Assembly: GCA_020846375.1 (NCBI GenBank)
Contig: JADLDZ010000104.1
Coordinates: forward strand, 1 to 5,462
Length of the DNA: 5,462 nt
Origin: Nitrospirales bacterium
GTDB lineage: Bacteria > Nitrospirota > Thermodesulfovibrionia > Thermodesulfovibrionales > Dissulfurispiraceae
Reading direction: 5' to 3'
How positions within the stretch are numbered: the first letter of the stretch is position 1; every line of letters starts with the position of its first letter. Made by a program: the position numbers and the translations under genes. The notes below the pieces were generated by a model, which worked only from the letters and a program-made list of their open reading frames with translations, ran no database searches and was not told the origin of the DNA. Shown here piece by piece: positions 1 through 5,462 of the stretch.

Positions 1-540
1 TATTGCGAGGAGGAGTACGTATTCGGCGCCTGTGCGGGGGCGGCCCTGTACCGCCGGAGCATGCTGGAGGAGATCGGGTTTCTCGACGAGGACTTCTTCC
101 TGATCCATGAGGATACGGATCTCAACCTGAGGGCCCAGCTCACGGGCTGGAGGACGGTGTACGTGCCGTCGGCTGTTGTCCACCATAAGGTCAGATCCTC
201 CATCGGGGCCATGAGCGATACGGCAGTCTATTACAGCCTGAGGAATAGCGGTTTCGTCAGGATCAAGAATCTCCCGGCAGGGGTATTTCTCCGGTGCCTT
301 CCCGTCTTTATCGCAGGAAGCATCGCGGAGTTCGTCTACTTCTCCCTGAAGTACCGGCGCACCTTGTTGTATGTAAAGGCAAAACGAGATGCGCTCCTGC
401 TGCTCCCCCGGATGCTGCGGAAGAGGTCGGAGATCATGAAAAAAAGAAAGGTGACCGGCGGCTTTCTCTACTCCCTGATGACGCCCGCATGGCGGAACGA
501 CTTTTTGAAAGCACGCCTTGATAAACTCCTCCATGGTTAG
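1..540 (+). CDS. Family-2 glycosyltransferase, C-terminal part (5' end outside window)
   Basis: The reading frame is open from base 1 to a TAG at 538-540 and gives 179 residues, so the N-terminal nucleotide-binding part is missing. Visible residues match the second half of GT-A fold GT2 enzymes of the WbbL/rhamnosyltransferase-like group. These are the FGACAGAALYRR segment (about 8-19), the LDEDFFLIHEDTDLNLR stretch (about 28-44) whose Glu37-Asp38 fit the acidic catalytic motif, and YVPSAVVHHK (about 54-63). The tail has YYSLRNSGFVRIKNLP (about 77-92), then a hydrophobic stretch (about 93-116) that could be a membrane or membrane-associated helix, then a basic region. Such enzymes add one sugar to a lipid-linked glycan on the cytoplasmic face of the inner membrane. 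The neighbouring dTDP-rhamnose genes make rhamnose a plausible donor sugar, but donor and acceptor are inferred, not shown. An internal ATG at 61 is not the start, because conserved sequence continues upstream of it. Confidence 0.88.
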   Translation, partial: YCEEEYVFGACAGAALYRRSMLEEIGFLDEDFFLIHEDTDLNLRAQLTGWRTVYVPSAVVHHKVRSSIGAMSDTAVYYSLRNSGFVRIKNLPAGVFLRCLPVFIAGSIAEFVYFSLKYRRTLLYVKAKRDALLLLPRMLRKRSEIMKKRKVTGGFLYSLMTPAWRNDFLKARLDKLLHG

Positions 541-1441
541 TGTCGTTATCCCTACCCTCAATGCGGGGATATCCCTCCGTCCGCTCCTGGACTCGCTGCG
601 GAGGCAGACGATCCCCCTGGAGATCGTGGTGGTGGATTCCTCCTCCGATGACGGGACCCCGGAGATTGCGGCCTCCTGCGCTGTGAAAGTGGTTGCGGTA
701 CGGCGGGAGGATTTCGATCACGGGGGCACGCGGAACCTCGGCATCCGGTCGGCAGCGGGGAAGATCATTGTTTTTGCAACCCAGGATATCGTACCGGTGG
801 ACGAATATGCGGTGGAGAGACTCGTCTCTCCCTTCGCTGTCGATGAAAGGGTAGGAGTTTCCTATGGCAGGCAGGTGCCCTTTCCCGGGGCGACCCCCTT
901 TGCGGCGCATATCCGGCTCTTCAACTACCCGGAAGCTTCCTGTATCCGGTCCCTGGGGGACGGCGGGAGGGGAATAAAGGTTCCCTTCCTTTCCAACTCC
1001 TTTGCCGCATACCGGAGGACGGCCCTCCAGGCCATCGGCTGTTTCAGGGAGAAGCTGATTTCGACGGAAGACACCTATGCCGGGGCCAGGATGCTGCTGG
1101 CCGGGTTCCGGATCGCCTACACGGCGGACGCCATGGTCTACCATTCCCACAATTACACCCTTGGAGAAGAATTCAAGAGGTATTTCGATATCGGGGTTTT
1201 TCACCGGAAAGAGCGGTGGATCATGGAGACGTTCGGGAGGGCGGAGGGGGAAGGGAGGCGGTTTCTCCGGTCTGAGCTGCTCTACCTGCTCCAGAACGGG
1301 AAATATCATCTTCTGCCTGAATTTTTCGTGCGGAATGTTTTAAAATATGCCGGCTTTACCTTAGGGCGGCATTACGACAGGCTGCCCCCGCATATTCTGA
1401 AAAAAATCAGTAAAAACAAAGGCTACTGGGCTAAAAACTAA
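533..1441 (+). CDS. Family-2 glycosyltransferase, probable rhamnosyltransferase
   Basis: A complete 302-residue product from ATG 533. The N-terminus MVSVVIPTLNAG is the standard GT2 opening. It is followed by EIVVVDSSSDDGT (about 30-42), FDHGGTRNLG (about 61-70), the TQDIVP metal/nucleotide site (Asp85), FLSNSFAAYRR (about 152-162), the acidic pair Glu179-Asp180 in STEDTYAGARMLLAG, and YHSHNYTLGEEFKRYFDIGVFH. The HGGTRN, TQD and HSHNYT blocks are typical of RfbF/RfbN-like enzymes annotated as dTDP-rhamnosyltransferases. It has no signal peptide and probably acts at the cytoplasmic membrane face. A TTG at 518 in the same frame would add five residues (MINSS). ATG 533 fits the family N-terminus better, though neither start has a strong ribosome site. 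It overlaps the upstream transferase by 8 bases, so translation is likely coupled. The rhamnose-pathway genes next door support the donor assignment; linkage and acceptor are unknown. Confidence 0.88.
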   Translation: MVSVVIPTLNAGISLRPLLDSLRRQTIPLEIVVVDSSSDDGTPEIAASCAVKVVAVRREDFDHGGTRNLGIRSAAGKIIVFATQDIVPVDEYAVERLVSPFAVDERVGVSYGRQVPFPGATPFAAHIRLFNYPEASCIRSLGDGGRGIKVPFLSNSFAAYRRTALQAIGCFREKLISTEDTYAGARMLLAGFRIAYTADAMVYHSHNYTLGEEFKRYFDIGVFHRKERWIMETFGRAEGEGRRFLRSELLYLLQNGKYHLLPEFFVRNVLKYAGFTLGRHYDRLPPHILKKISKNKGYWAKN

Positions 1442-1457
1442 GAACTCCGGAGCGGTG

Positions 1458-2330
1458 ATGAAAGGAATTATTCTCGCAGGCGGCAGTGGAACCAGGCTGT
1501 ACCCCATCACCCGGGCGGTCTGCAAACAGCTCCTGCCCGTGTATGACAAGCCTATGATTTATTATCCTCTCTCGGTGCTCATGCTCGCCGGAATACGGGA
1601 GATCCTTATTATCTCCACCCCCCAGGACCTGCCCCGGCTGCAGGAGATGTTCGGGGACGGCTCCCATCTGGGGCTGAGCTTCTCCTACCGGGAGCAGGCA
1701 TGCCCCAACGGCCTCGCAGAGGCCTTTCTCATCGGGGAGGATTTCATCGGCGACAGCGCTGTCTGCCTGATCCTGGGGGATAATATTTTCCACGGCCACG
1801 GTCTGACGGATCTGCTGCGGCGTGCGGCGAGGAGTGTGGAAGAGCAGGGTGGTGCTACGGTGTTCGGTTACTATGTCACCGACCCGGAGCGGTACGGGGT
1901 CGTCGAATTCGACAGGAACGGAACAGTGCTCTCCATAGAGGAAAAGCCCGAGGCGCCCCGGTCGCACTATGCGGTTACGGGGCTCTATTTTTATGATAAT
2001 GAGGTTGTCAGCATCGCCAAAGAGGTCAGACCTTCCGCGAGAGGGGAACTCGAGATAACGGACATCAACAAGGAGTACCTCGATACGGGCGGGCTGAGGG
2101 TGGAGCTCCTGGGGAGGGGATATGCGTGGCTCGACACCGGAACCCATGAGAGCCTCCTCGAAGCGGGAGAGTTTATCGCGACCATAGAAAAGCGGCAGGG
2201 TCTGAAGGTGGCCTGCATCGAAGAGGTCGCCTACCTGCTGGGGTATATCGACAGGGAGAAGCTGCTGCGGCTTGCAGAGCCACTGAGAAAGAACGGGTAC
2301 GGGAAGTACCTGCTGCATCTCGTAAAATAA
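1458..2330 (+). CDS. rfbA: Glucose-1-phosphate thymidylyltransferase RfbA/RmlA
   Basis: This enzyme joins glucose-1-phosphate and dTTP to give dTDP-glucose and pyrophosphate. It is the first and usually feedback-regulated step of dTDP-L-rhamnose synthesis in the cytoplasm. The 290-residue length is normal for RmlA. The sequence shows the nucleotidyltransferase signature LAGGSGTRLYP (6-16), KQLLPVYDKPMIYYPLS (23-39), LGDNIF with metal ligand Asp108, SIEEKP (159-164), TGLYFYDN (174-181), GELEITDIN (196-204) and WLDTGTHESL with the second metal ligand Asp226. The start is ATG 1458: GGAG at 1449-1452 lies five bases before it, whereas an in-frame GTG at 1455 would be only two bases away. The gene follows the transferase stop by 16 bases and begins the rfbACDB run. 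No active-site change was seen. Confidence 0.97.
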   Translation: MKGIILAGGSGTRLYPITRAVCKQLLPVYDKPMIYYPLSVLMLAGIREILIISTPQDLPRLQEMFGDGSHLGLSFSYREQACPNGLAEAFLIGEDFIGDSAVCLILGDNIFHGHGLTDLLRRAARSVEEQGGATVFGYYVTDPERYGVVEFDRNGTVLSIEEKPEAPRSHYAVTGLYFYDNEVVSIAKEVRPSARGELEITDINKEYLDTGGLRVELLGRGYAWLDTGTHESLLEAGEFIATIEKRQGLKVACIEEVAYLLGYIDREKLLRLAEPLRKNGYGKYLLHLVK

Positions 2331-2352
2331 GGTTTCCAGGGGGATTGGGCGT

Positions 2353-2916
2353 ATGCCCTTCGAATTCAAAAGACTCGCATTACCTGATGTGGTTCTCATC
2401 ATGCCGCGCCTCTTTCCTGATGACAGGGGCTTTTTCATGGAGGTCTACAAGCATTCCGATTTCATGAAGGCCGGTATCCCGGAGCACTTTGTCCAGGACA
2501 ACCATTCGAAATCCTCTCTCGGTGTTCTCCGGGGCTTGCATTACCAGAAAGAGCCTGCCGCCCAGGGGAAGCTGGTGCGCTGCCTGCGGGGGAGCATCTA
2601 CGACGTGGCGGTGGATATCCGGAAGGGCTCTCCGCGATACGGGGAGTGGGTCTCCGCCGAGCTGTCGGAAGAGAACAACCATATGCTCTATGTTCCCCCC
2701 GGCTTTGCCCATGGTTTCGTGGTGCAGAGCGATACCGCCGAGATCATGTATAAGTGCACGGCGGAGTATTCCCCGGAGAACGACAGGGGTGTCCGGTGGG
2801 ACGACCCGGACATCAACGTGGTCTGGCCGGTGCGGGAGCCGGTCCTTTCCGAAAAGGATAGGCGCCACCCTCTTCTGCGTGATGCCGACAATAATTTCCT
2901 CTTCAGGGCGGCGTAA
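2353..2916 (+). CDS. rfbC: dTDP-4-dehydrorhamnose 3,5-epimerase RfbC/RmlC
   Basis: This cupin-fold enzyme epimerises C3 and C5 of dTDP-4-dehydro-6-deoxy-glucose, the third step to dTDP-L-rhamnose. The 187 residues match the usual length. Visible signatures are FPDDRGFFMEVY (21-32), FVQDNHSKS (46-54), VLRGLHYQ (58-65) with catalytic His63, GKLVRCLRGSIYDVAVDIR (72-90), YVPPGFAHGF (113-122), the Tyr133 position in MYKCT, and LSEKD (165-169) whose Asp169 corresponds to the aspartate of the His-Asp dyad. The whole catalytic set is present. ATG 2353 is preceded by AGGGGG at 2338-2343, nine bases away. The gap to rfbA is 22 bases and the stop codon directly abuts the rfbD start, consistent with one operon. 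Confidence 0.96.
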   Translation: MPFEFKRLALPDVVLIMPRLFPDDRGFFMEVYKHSDFMKAGIPEHFVQDNHSKSSLGVLRGLHYQKEPAAQGKLVRCLRGSIYDVAVDIRKGSPRYGEWVSAELSEENNHMLYVPPGFAHGFVVQSDTAEIMYKCTAEYSPENDRGVRWDDPDINVVWPVREPVLSEKDRRHPLLRDADNNFLFRAA

Positions 2917-3768
2917 ATGAGGGTGCTGATCGCCGGGGCCAAAGGCCAGTTGGCCTTGGAGTTTCAGCGGCGTCTGGAGGGGGATTCTTCCTTTCAGATA
3001 ACCGCATTGGGAAGAGAGGAGCTGGACGTCTCCGACGCTGCCGCGGTGGACGGGACGATTTCCCTCCATCAACCCGCGGTGGTGCTCAACTGTTCCGCCT
3101 ATAACCTGGTGGACAGGGCGGAAGAGGATGACGGTCCTGCGTTCCGTATCAATGCGGAAGGGGTAAGGAACCTTGCTGCCGCCTGCCGCAGGAGGGGCGC
3201 CCTGCTGGTCCATTACAGCACTGATTATGTTTTCGACGGGACCAAGGAGGGCTTTTACGCCGAAGAGGACGCCCCTTGTCCCCTTAATAAATATGGGGAA
3301 AGCAAGCTTGCCGGAGAGAGACTGCTCAGGGAGGAGACTGAGGATTTCCTGCTCTTCCGGGTGAGCTGGGTATTCGGGCAGGGGACGCAGAATTTCCTCT
3401 ACAAGCTTTCGGAATGGGCGGGACGGAATGCTGTCCTGAAGGTGGTGGGGGACCAGATCTCTGTGCCGACCTATACGGAAGATATCGTGGACGCTACCCT
3501 CTCCGCCTTGAAAAAGGGAGTAAGGGGCATGTACCACCTGACCAACAGCGGATATGCCTCGCGCTATGAGGTCGCCCGCTACTATCTCGAAGGGCTCGGC
3601 CTCTCCAATCTGCTGCTTCCCGTGACATCGGACCATTTCCCCACCCCCGCAAAGAGGCCGTACTTTACGGCTATGTCCAATGCGGGGATCTCCCGCGCCC
3701 TGGACCGGGATCTCCCGGACTGGCGGGACGCGGTGGACAGATTCATCAAAAGGATGGAGAAGAGATGA
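2917..3768 (+). CDS. rfbD: dTDP-4-dehydrorhamnose reductase RfbD/RmlD
   Basis: This short-chain dehydrogenase/reductase family enzyme makes dTDP-L-rhamnose by NAD(P)H-dependent reduction of the 4-keto group, the last pathway step. The 283-residue length is typical. The nucleotide-binding GAKGQLA motif is at 7-13, VVLNCSAYNLVDRAE at 55-69, and the catalytic set is Thr102 in HYSTDYVFDG plus Tyr126 and Lys130 in YGESK. Further family blocks are RVSWVFG, NFLYKL and DQISVPTYTEDIVDA. The C-terminal RPYFTAMSN replaces the more usual RPxxSxLD-type sequence, a mild variation in the substrate-side region. The ATG follows the rfbC stop with no gap; AGGG at 2905-2908 is a weak ribosome site inside rfbC. 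The stop overlaps the next start as ATGA, so translation of rfbC, rfbD and rfbB is probably coupled. Confidence 0.95.
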   Translation: MRVLIAGAKGQLALEFQRRLEGDSSFQITALGREELDVSDAAAVDGTISLHQPAVVLNCSAYNLVDRAEEDDGPAFRINAEGVRNLAAACRRRGALLVHYSTDYVFDGTKEGFYAEEDAPCPLNKYGESKLAGERLLREETEDFLLFRVSWVFGQGTQNFLYKLSEWAGRNAVLKVVGDQISVPTYTEDIVDATLSALKKGVRGMYHLTNSGYASRYEVARYYLEGLGLSNLLLPVTSDHFPTPAKRPYFTAMSNAGISRALDRDLPDWRDAVDRFIKRMEKR

Positions 3769-4757
3769 AGAAATTGCTGGTAACCGGAGGAGCGGGGTTC
3801 ATCGGGAGCGAGTTTGTCCGGGAGGGGGTGCGCAGGGGGTATGCCATCGCCGTCATCGACAAACTTTCCTATGCAGGGGATCCCGAAAGGATACAGGAGT
3901 GCGGGCAAGGGGTCTCTTTCTACGGGGCCGATATCACAAACGGTGATTTCATCAATCATATCTTCAGCGCGGAAAAACCTGATGCGGTGGTCCACTGGGC
4001 CGCGGAAAGCCATGTGGACAGGAGCATTCTGGACGCCTCTCCCTTTATCGAGGCGAATGTGATGGGCACCCAGGCCCTTCTGGAAGCGGCGCGGCGCTTC
4101 GGGGTGGAGAAGTTCATCAATATATCCACGGACGAGGTCTACGGTGAGCTCGACGAGGACGGCCAGTTCCGGGAGGAGACGCCGCTCTGCCCCAATTCCC
4201 CCTACTCGGTGAGCAAGGCGGCGGCGGACATGCTCGGGAGGGCGTATTACCGGACGCATGGGGTGCCGGTGGTCACCGTGCGCCCCTCCAACAATTACGG
4301 CCCCTGGCAGTACCCGGAGAAGCTCATCCCGGTGGTGATCCTCAAGGCGCTCCGGGAGGAGAAGATCCCGGTGTACGGCACAGGGGAAAATGTTCGGGAA
4401 TGGCTCTATGTCTCCGATTGCACCGGTGCGGTCTTCTCTCTGCTCGAAAAGGGGCGCCCCGGTGAAGCGTACAATGTGGGCAGCGGCGAGGAGCGGAAGA
4501 ATATCGAGGTGGTGAGGGCCATTCTGCGGATATTGGACAAGCCCGAGAGCCTGATAGAGTTCACCCGGGACAGGCCGGGGCATGATTTCCGATATTCGCT
4601 CGATTCCGCAAAGGCGGGGAGAGAGATCGGGTGGCGCCGGGAGGTCTCCTTCGAAGAAGGGATACAGAGGACCGTGCAGTGGTACCTCGACAATATGCCG
4701 TGGGTCAGGGGCAAGCTCGATTCCCTTGCCCGGTACTGGCAGAAAGTCTACGAGTAG
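3765..4757 (+). CDS. rfbB: dTDP-glucose 4,6-dehydratase RfbB/RmlB
   Basis: This NAD-dependent extended SDR enzyme converts dTDP-glucose to dTDP-4-dehydro-6-deoxyglucose, the second pathway step. It is 330 residues, within the family range. Motifs in order are GGAGFIGS (8-15) for NAD binding, DKLSYAGD (32-39), HWAAESHVDRS (77-87), the dehydratase signature STDEVYG with Thr122, Asp123 and Glu124, YSVSK with Tyr147 and Lys151, RPSNNYGPWQYPEKLIP (active-site loop typical of RmlB), VREWLYVSD and YNVGSGEE. Together these distinguish RmlB from UDP-glucose epimerases. ATG 3765 overlaps the rfbD stop by four bases, and GGAG at 3756-3759 is five bases upstream. It is the last gene of the run; a non-coding, repeat-bearing region of about 265 bases follows. 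All four rhamnose genes are therefore present and appear intact. Confidence 0.96.
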   Translation: MKKLLVTGGAGFIGSEFVREGVRRGYAIAVIDKLSYAGDPERIQECGQGVSFYGADITNGDFINHIFSAEKPDAVVHWAAESHVDRSILDASPFIEANVMGTQALLEAARRFGVEKFINISTDEVYGELDEDGQFREETPLCPNSPYSVSKAAADMLGRAYYRTHGVPVVTVRPSNNYGPWQYPEKLIPVVILKALREEKIPVYGTGENVREWLYVSDCTGAVFSLLEKGRPGEAYNVGSGEERKNIEVVRAILRILDKPESLIEFTRDRPGHDFRYSLDSAKAGREIGWRREVSFEEGIQRTVQWYLDNMPWVRGKLDSLARYWQKVYE

Positions 4758-4780
4758 TACTCATTTCAGTCCCCCTCTCC

Positions 4781-4793
4781 CGGCCTTCGGCCG
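4781..4793. repeat. Short GC hairpin next to repeat block
   Basis: A perfect 5-bp inverted repeat, cggcc and ggccg, around a TTC loop lies 24 bases after the rfbB stop. It is flanked on both sides by ccctctcc. Part of it (gccttcgg) recurs at 4828-4835 in front of the second palindrome, so it belongs to the repeat structure. No T-run follows, so it is not a standard intrinsic terminator. It could still slow transcription at the end of the operon, which is inference. Confidence 0.5.
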
Positions 4794-4862
4794 CCCTCTC
4801 CCTCCAGGGGAGAGGGAAAGAGTGAGTGCCTTCGGTAGCCCTCTCCCTCCAGGGGAGAGGGA
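4783..4862. repeat. Two near-identical palindromic repeats, 45-base period
   Basis: Bases 4783-4817 and 4828-4862 are 35-base copies differing only at two adjacent positions (cc at 4791-4792, ta at 4836-4837). Each contains a perfect 9-bp inverted repeat, ccctctccc and gggagaggg (4794-4802 with 4808-4816, and 4839-4847 with 4853-4861), around a 5-base TCCAG loop. An unlike 10-base spacer (4818-4827) separates them. Short GA/TC-rich palindromes of this style occur as dispersed intergenic repeats (REP- or MITE-like) in many GC-rich bacteria. That this one is dispersed in its genome is inferred from its look. Reading frames through it show only repeat-encoded, low-complexity peptide. Confidence 0.8.
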
Positions 4863-4874
4863 TTCTTAAAGTTT

Positions 4875-4914
4875 CCCTCCCCCTTTGAGGGGGGAGGGCG
4901 AGGGTGGGGGTGAC
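4875..4914. repeat. Third, diverged palindrome with G-rich tail
   Basis: The arms ccctccccc (4875-4883) and gggggaggg (4890-4898) form a 9-bp inverted repeat around a 6-base loop, followed by a G-rich tail ending GGGTGGGGGTGACC at 4914. It resembles the two upstream palindromes in composition and size but differs in sequence. It is probably a related or second family of the same intergenic repeat type. The tail lacks a T-run, so standard intrinsic termination is unlikely on this strand. Its consecutive G-runs could in principle form a G-quadruplex, which is speculative. Confidence 0.65.
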
Positions 4915-4943
4915 CACACTTTCAAAGGTGACGCTGCACCAGG

Positions 4944-4971
4944 CCGGGGAAAATCCGTTGCCGCTCCCCGG
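4944..4971. promoter_or_regulatory. 7-bp dyad at the putative -35 region
   Basis: The arms ccgggga (4944-4950) and tccccgg (4965-4971) are exact reverse complements separated by 14 bases. The right arm lies 13 to 19 bases before the -10 hexamer at 4984, and the dyad encloses the only TTGCCG (4958-4963) that could serve as a -35. This position fits a repressor or activator site. A 7-bp dyad in GC-rich DNA can also arise by chance, so confidence is low. Confidence 0.25.
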
Positions 4972-4980
4972 AAGCCTCTG

Positions 4981-4989
4981 TGCTATACT
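4981..4989 (+). promoter_or_regulatory. Probable sigma-70 extended -10 promoter
   Basis: TGCTATACT contains the extended -10 TG followed, one base later, by TATACT, which matches the TATAAT consensus at five of six positions. The nearest -35-like hexamer, TTGCCG at 4958-4963, is 20 bases away, longer than usual, so the TG extension would have to compensate. Transcription would begin near 4996, about 27 bases before the TTG start of the following gene. The element stands in an AT-richer patch of an otherwise GC-rich region. Confidence 0.5.
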
Positions 4990-5014
4990 TGTACAAAATG
5001 AAAATGTGTCCAGC

Positions 5015-5018
5015 AGGA
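5015..5018 (+). promoter_or_regulatory. Ribosome binding site deciding the TTG start
   Basis: AGGA lies four bases before TTG 5023 and is the only Shine-Dalgarno-like sequence near an in-frame start of the last gene. The spacing is slightly short. The next in-frame candidate, GTG 5050, has AAGGA only one base upstream, which is too close. Confidence 0.45.
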
Positions 5019-5022
5019 TGTC

Positions 5023-5462
5023 TTGCGAATCGATACCAAATATAAGGATGTGGCCGGCATTGTAGCGCTCGCCGTGCTCGATACCGCCGCCTTCTATCTC
5101 TCGCTCTCCCTTGCCTATTCCGTACGGAAGTTTCTCAATATACCCTTTGCCACGCTGGTACCCCTGGAGTTCTCCCTCTCCTATTTTCTCACTTTCTGGT
5201 GGATGCCGCTGATCTTTCTCGTCTTCATCGCCTATGAGGGGCTCTATGTAAAGCGGCTCTCCTTCTGGGATGAAGCGAGGGAGCTGATCAAGGCTCTGAC
5301 CCTCTCCATTCTCGTCGTTTTTGCCATCGCCACCTTGGGAAGGCTCACCTACGAAATATCGCGTCTTACCATCGTCCTGCTCTATTTCTGCAGCCTTCCG
5401 GTTTTCCCTCTTGCCCGTCTCGCGGGCAAGAAGGTCCTGTACCGGATGAACCTGTGGAAGGA
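5023..5462 (+). CDS. Polyprenyl-phosphate sugar phosphotransferase (WbaP/RfbP-like), N-terminal part
   Basis: The frame is open from after a TGA at 4999-5001 to the window end, giving 146 residues from TTG 5023; the 3' part is missing. The product is rich in hydrophobic stretches at about 10-33, 52-71, 89-106 and 114-134, fitting the four N-terminal membrane helices of WbaP-type enzymes. The sequence between the second and third (AYEGLYVKRLSFWDEARELIKALT) and the later SRLTIVLLYF...LARLAGKKVLYRMNLWK match the usual pattern of that domain. The full protein would transfer galactose- or glucose-1-phosphate (the sugar is not decidable here) to undecaprenyl phosphate, starting each repeat unit. 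The catalytic C-terminal domain is outside the window, so the assignment rests on the membrane part and the context. A likely promoter at 4981-4989 suggests separate transcription from the rfb genes. No in-frame ATG lies near the 5' end. Confidence 0.78.
   Translation, partial: MRIDTKYKDVAGIVALAVLDTAAFYLSLSLAYSVRKFLNIPFATLVPLEFSLSYFLTFWWMPLIFLVFIAYEGLYVKRLSFWDEARELIKALTLSILVVFAIATLGRLTYEISRLTIVLLYFCSLPVFPLARLAGKKVLYRMNLWK

Noticed and set aside
518..532. TTG 518 as start of the second glycosyltransferase
   Set aside because: It adds MINSS before the conserved MVSVVIPTLN opening, has no better ribosome site, and ATG 533 gives the usual family N-terminus.
1455..1457. GTG 1455 as start of rfbA
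   Set aside because: The GGAG at 1449-1452 would be only two bases away; ATG 1458 has normal spacing and gives the standard MKGIILAGG start.
434..4583. Several long minus-strand open frames (434-1309, 1431-2438, 2380-3636, 3582-4583) opposite the genes
   Set aside because: They lie opposite strongly recognised genes, show proline/arginine/glycine-rich sequence without family motifs, and arise because GC-rich third positions remove stops on the other strand.
4783..4862. CRISPR array
   Set aside because: Only two copies with a single 10-base spacer and a strongly palindromic unit; far from the repeat number and spacer length of a CRISPR.
4794..4898. Palindromes as rho-independent terminators of the rfb operon
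   Set aside because: The stems are GC-rich but none is followed by a T-run on either strand, so they do not fit the standard model; they are listed as repeats instead.
4582..4917. Open frames across the repeat block on both strands (for example 4582-4869 + and 4705-4917 -)
   Set aside because: The predicted peptides merely translate the repeats (PLPPGERE-like and LPWRERA-like low-complexity sequence) and overlap the end of rfbB; no family similarity.

Overview
The window is a piece of a surface-polysaccharide (O-antigen, capsule or rhamnan type) gene cluster. All genes lie on the + strand. The DNA is GC-rich with mostly G/C third codon positions. The presence of an O-antigen-type locus, the gene content and GA/TC-rich intergenic hairpin repeats suggest a Gram-negative bacterium, perhaps of the Geobacter/Desulfuromonas or Nitrospirota kind. 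That placement is a tentative inference; nothing here fixes the taxon.

Layout. (1) Positions 1-540 hold the C-terminal part of a family-2 glycosyltransferase whose start lies upstream of the window. (2) Positions 533-1441 hold a complete second GT2 enzyme that looks like a rhamnosyltransferase and overlaps the first gene by 8 bases. (3) Positions 1458-4757 hold the complete four-gene dTDP-L-rhamnose pathway in the order rfbA, rfbC, rfbD, rfbB (rmlACDB). Gaps are 22 bases or less, rfbC and rfbD abut, and rfbD and rfbB overlap by ATGA. This arrangement fits one operon with the two transferases. (4) Positions 4758-5022 are non-coding. They contain a short GC hairpin, two nearly identical GA/TC-rich palindromic repeats with a 45-base period, a third diverged palindrome with a G-rich tail, a 7-bp dyad, and a likely extended -10 promoter. 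(5) From about 5023 to the window end runs the N-terminal membrane domain of a polyprenyl-phosphate sugar-1-phosphate transferase (WbaP/RfbP-like), probably starting with TTG and cut off by the window edge.

How the genes work together. RfbA activates glucose-1-phosphate to dTDP-glucose, and RfbB, RfbC and RfbD then convert it to dTDP-L-rhamnose. The two GT2 enzymes just upstream are plausible users of that donor, adding sugars to a lipid-linked repeat unit. The gene after the intergenic region would start such a unit by moving a sugar-1-phosphate onto undecaprenyl phosphate at the inner membrane. Its own promoter and the repeat block suggest it begins a new transcription unit.

I see no clearly novel system. 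The most notable non-genic signal is the palindromic repeat block at 4771-4914, which looks like a dispersed REP/MITE-type element.
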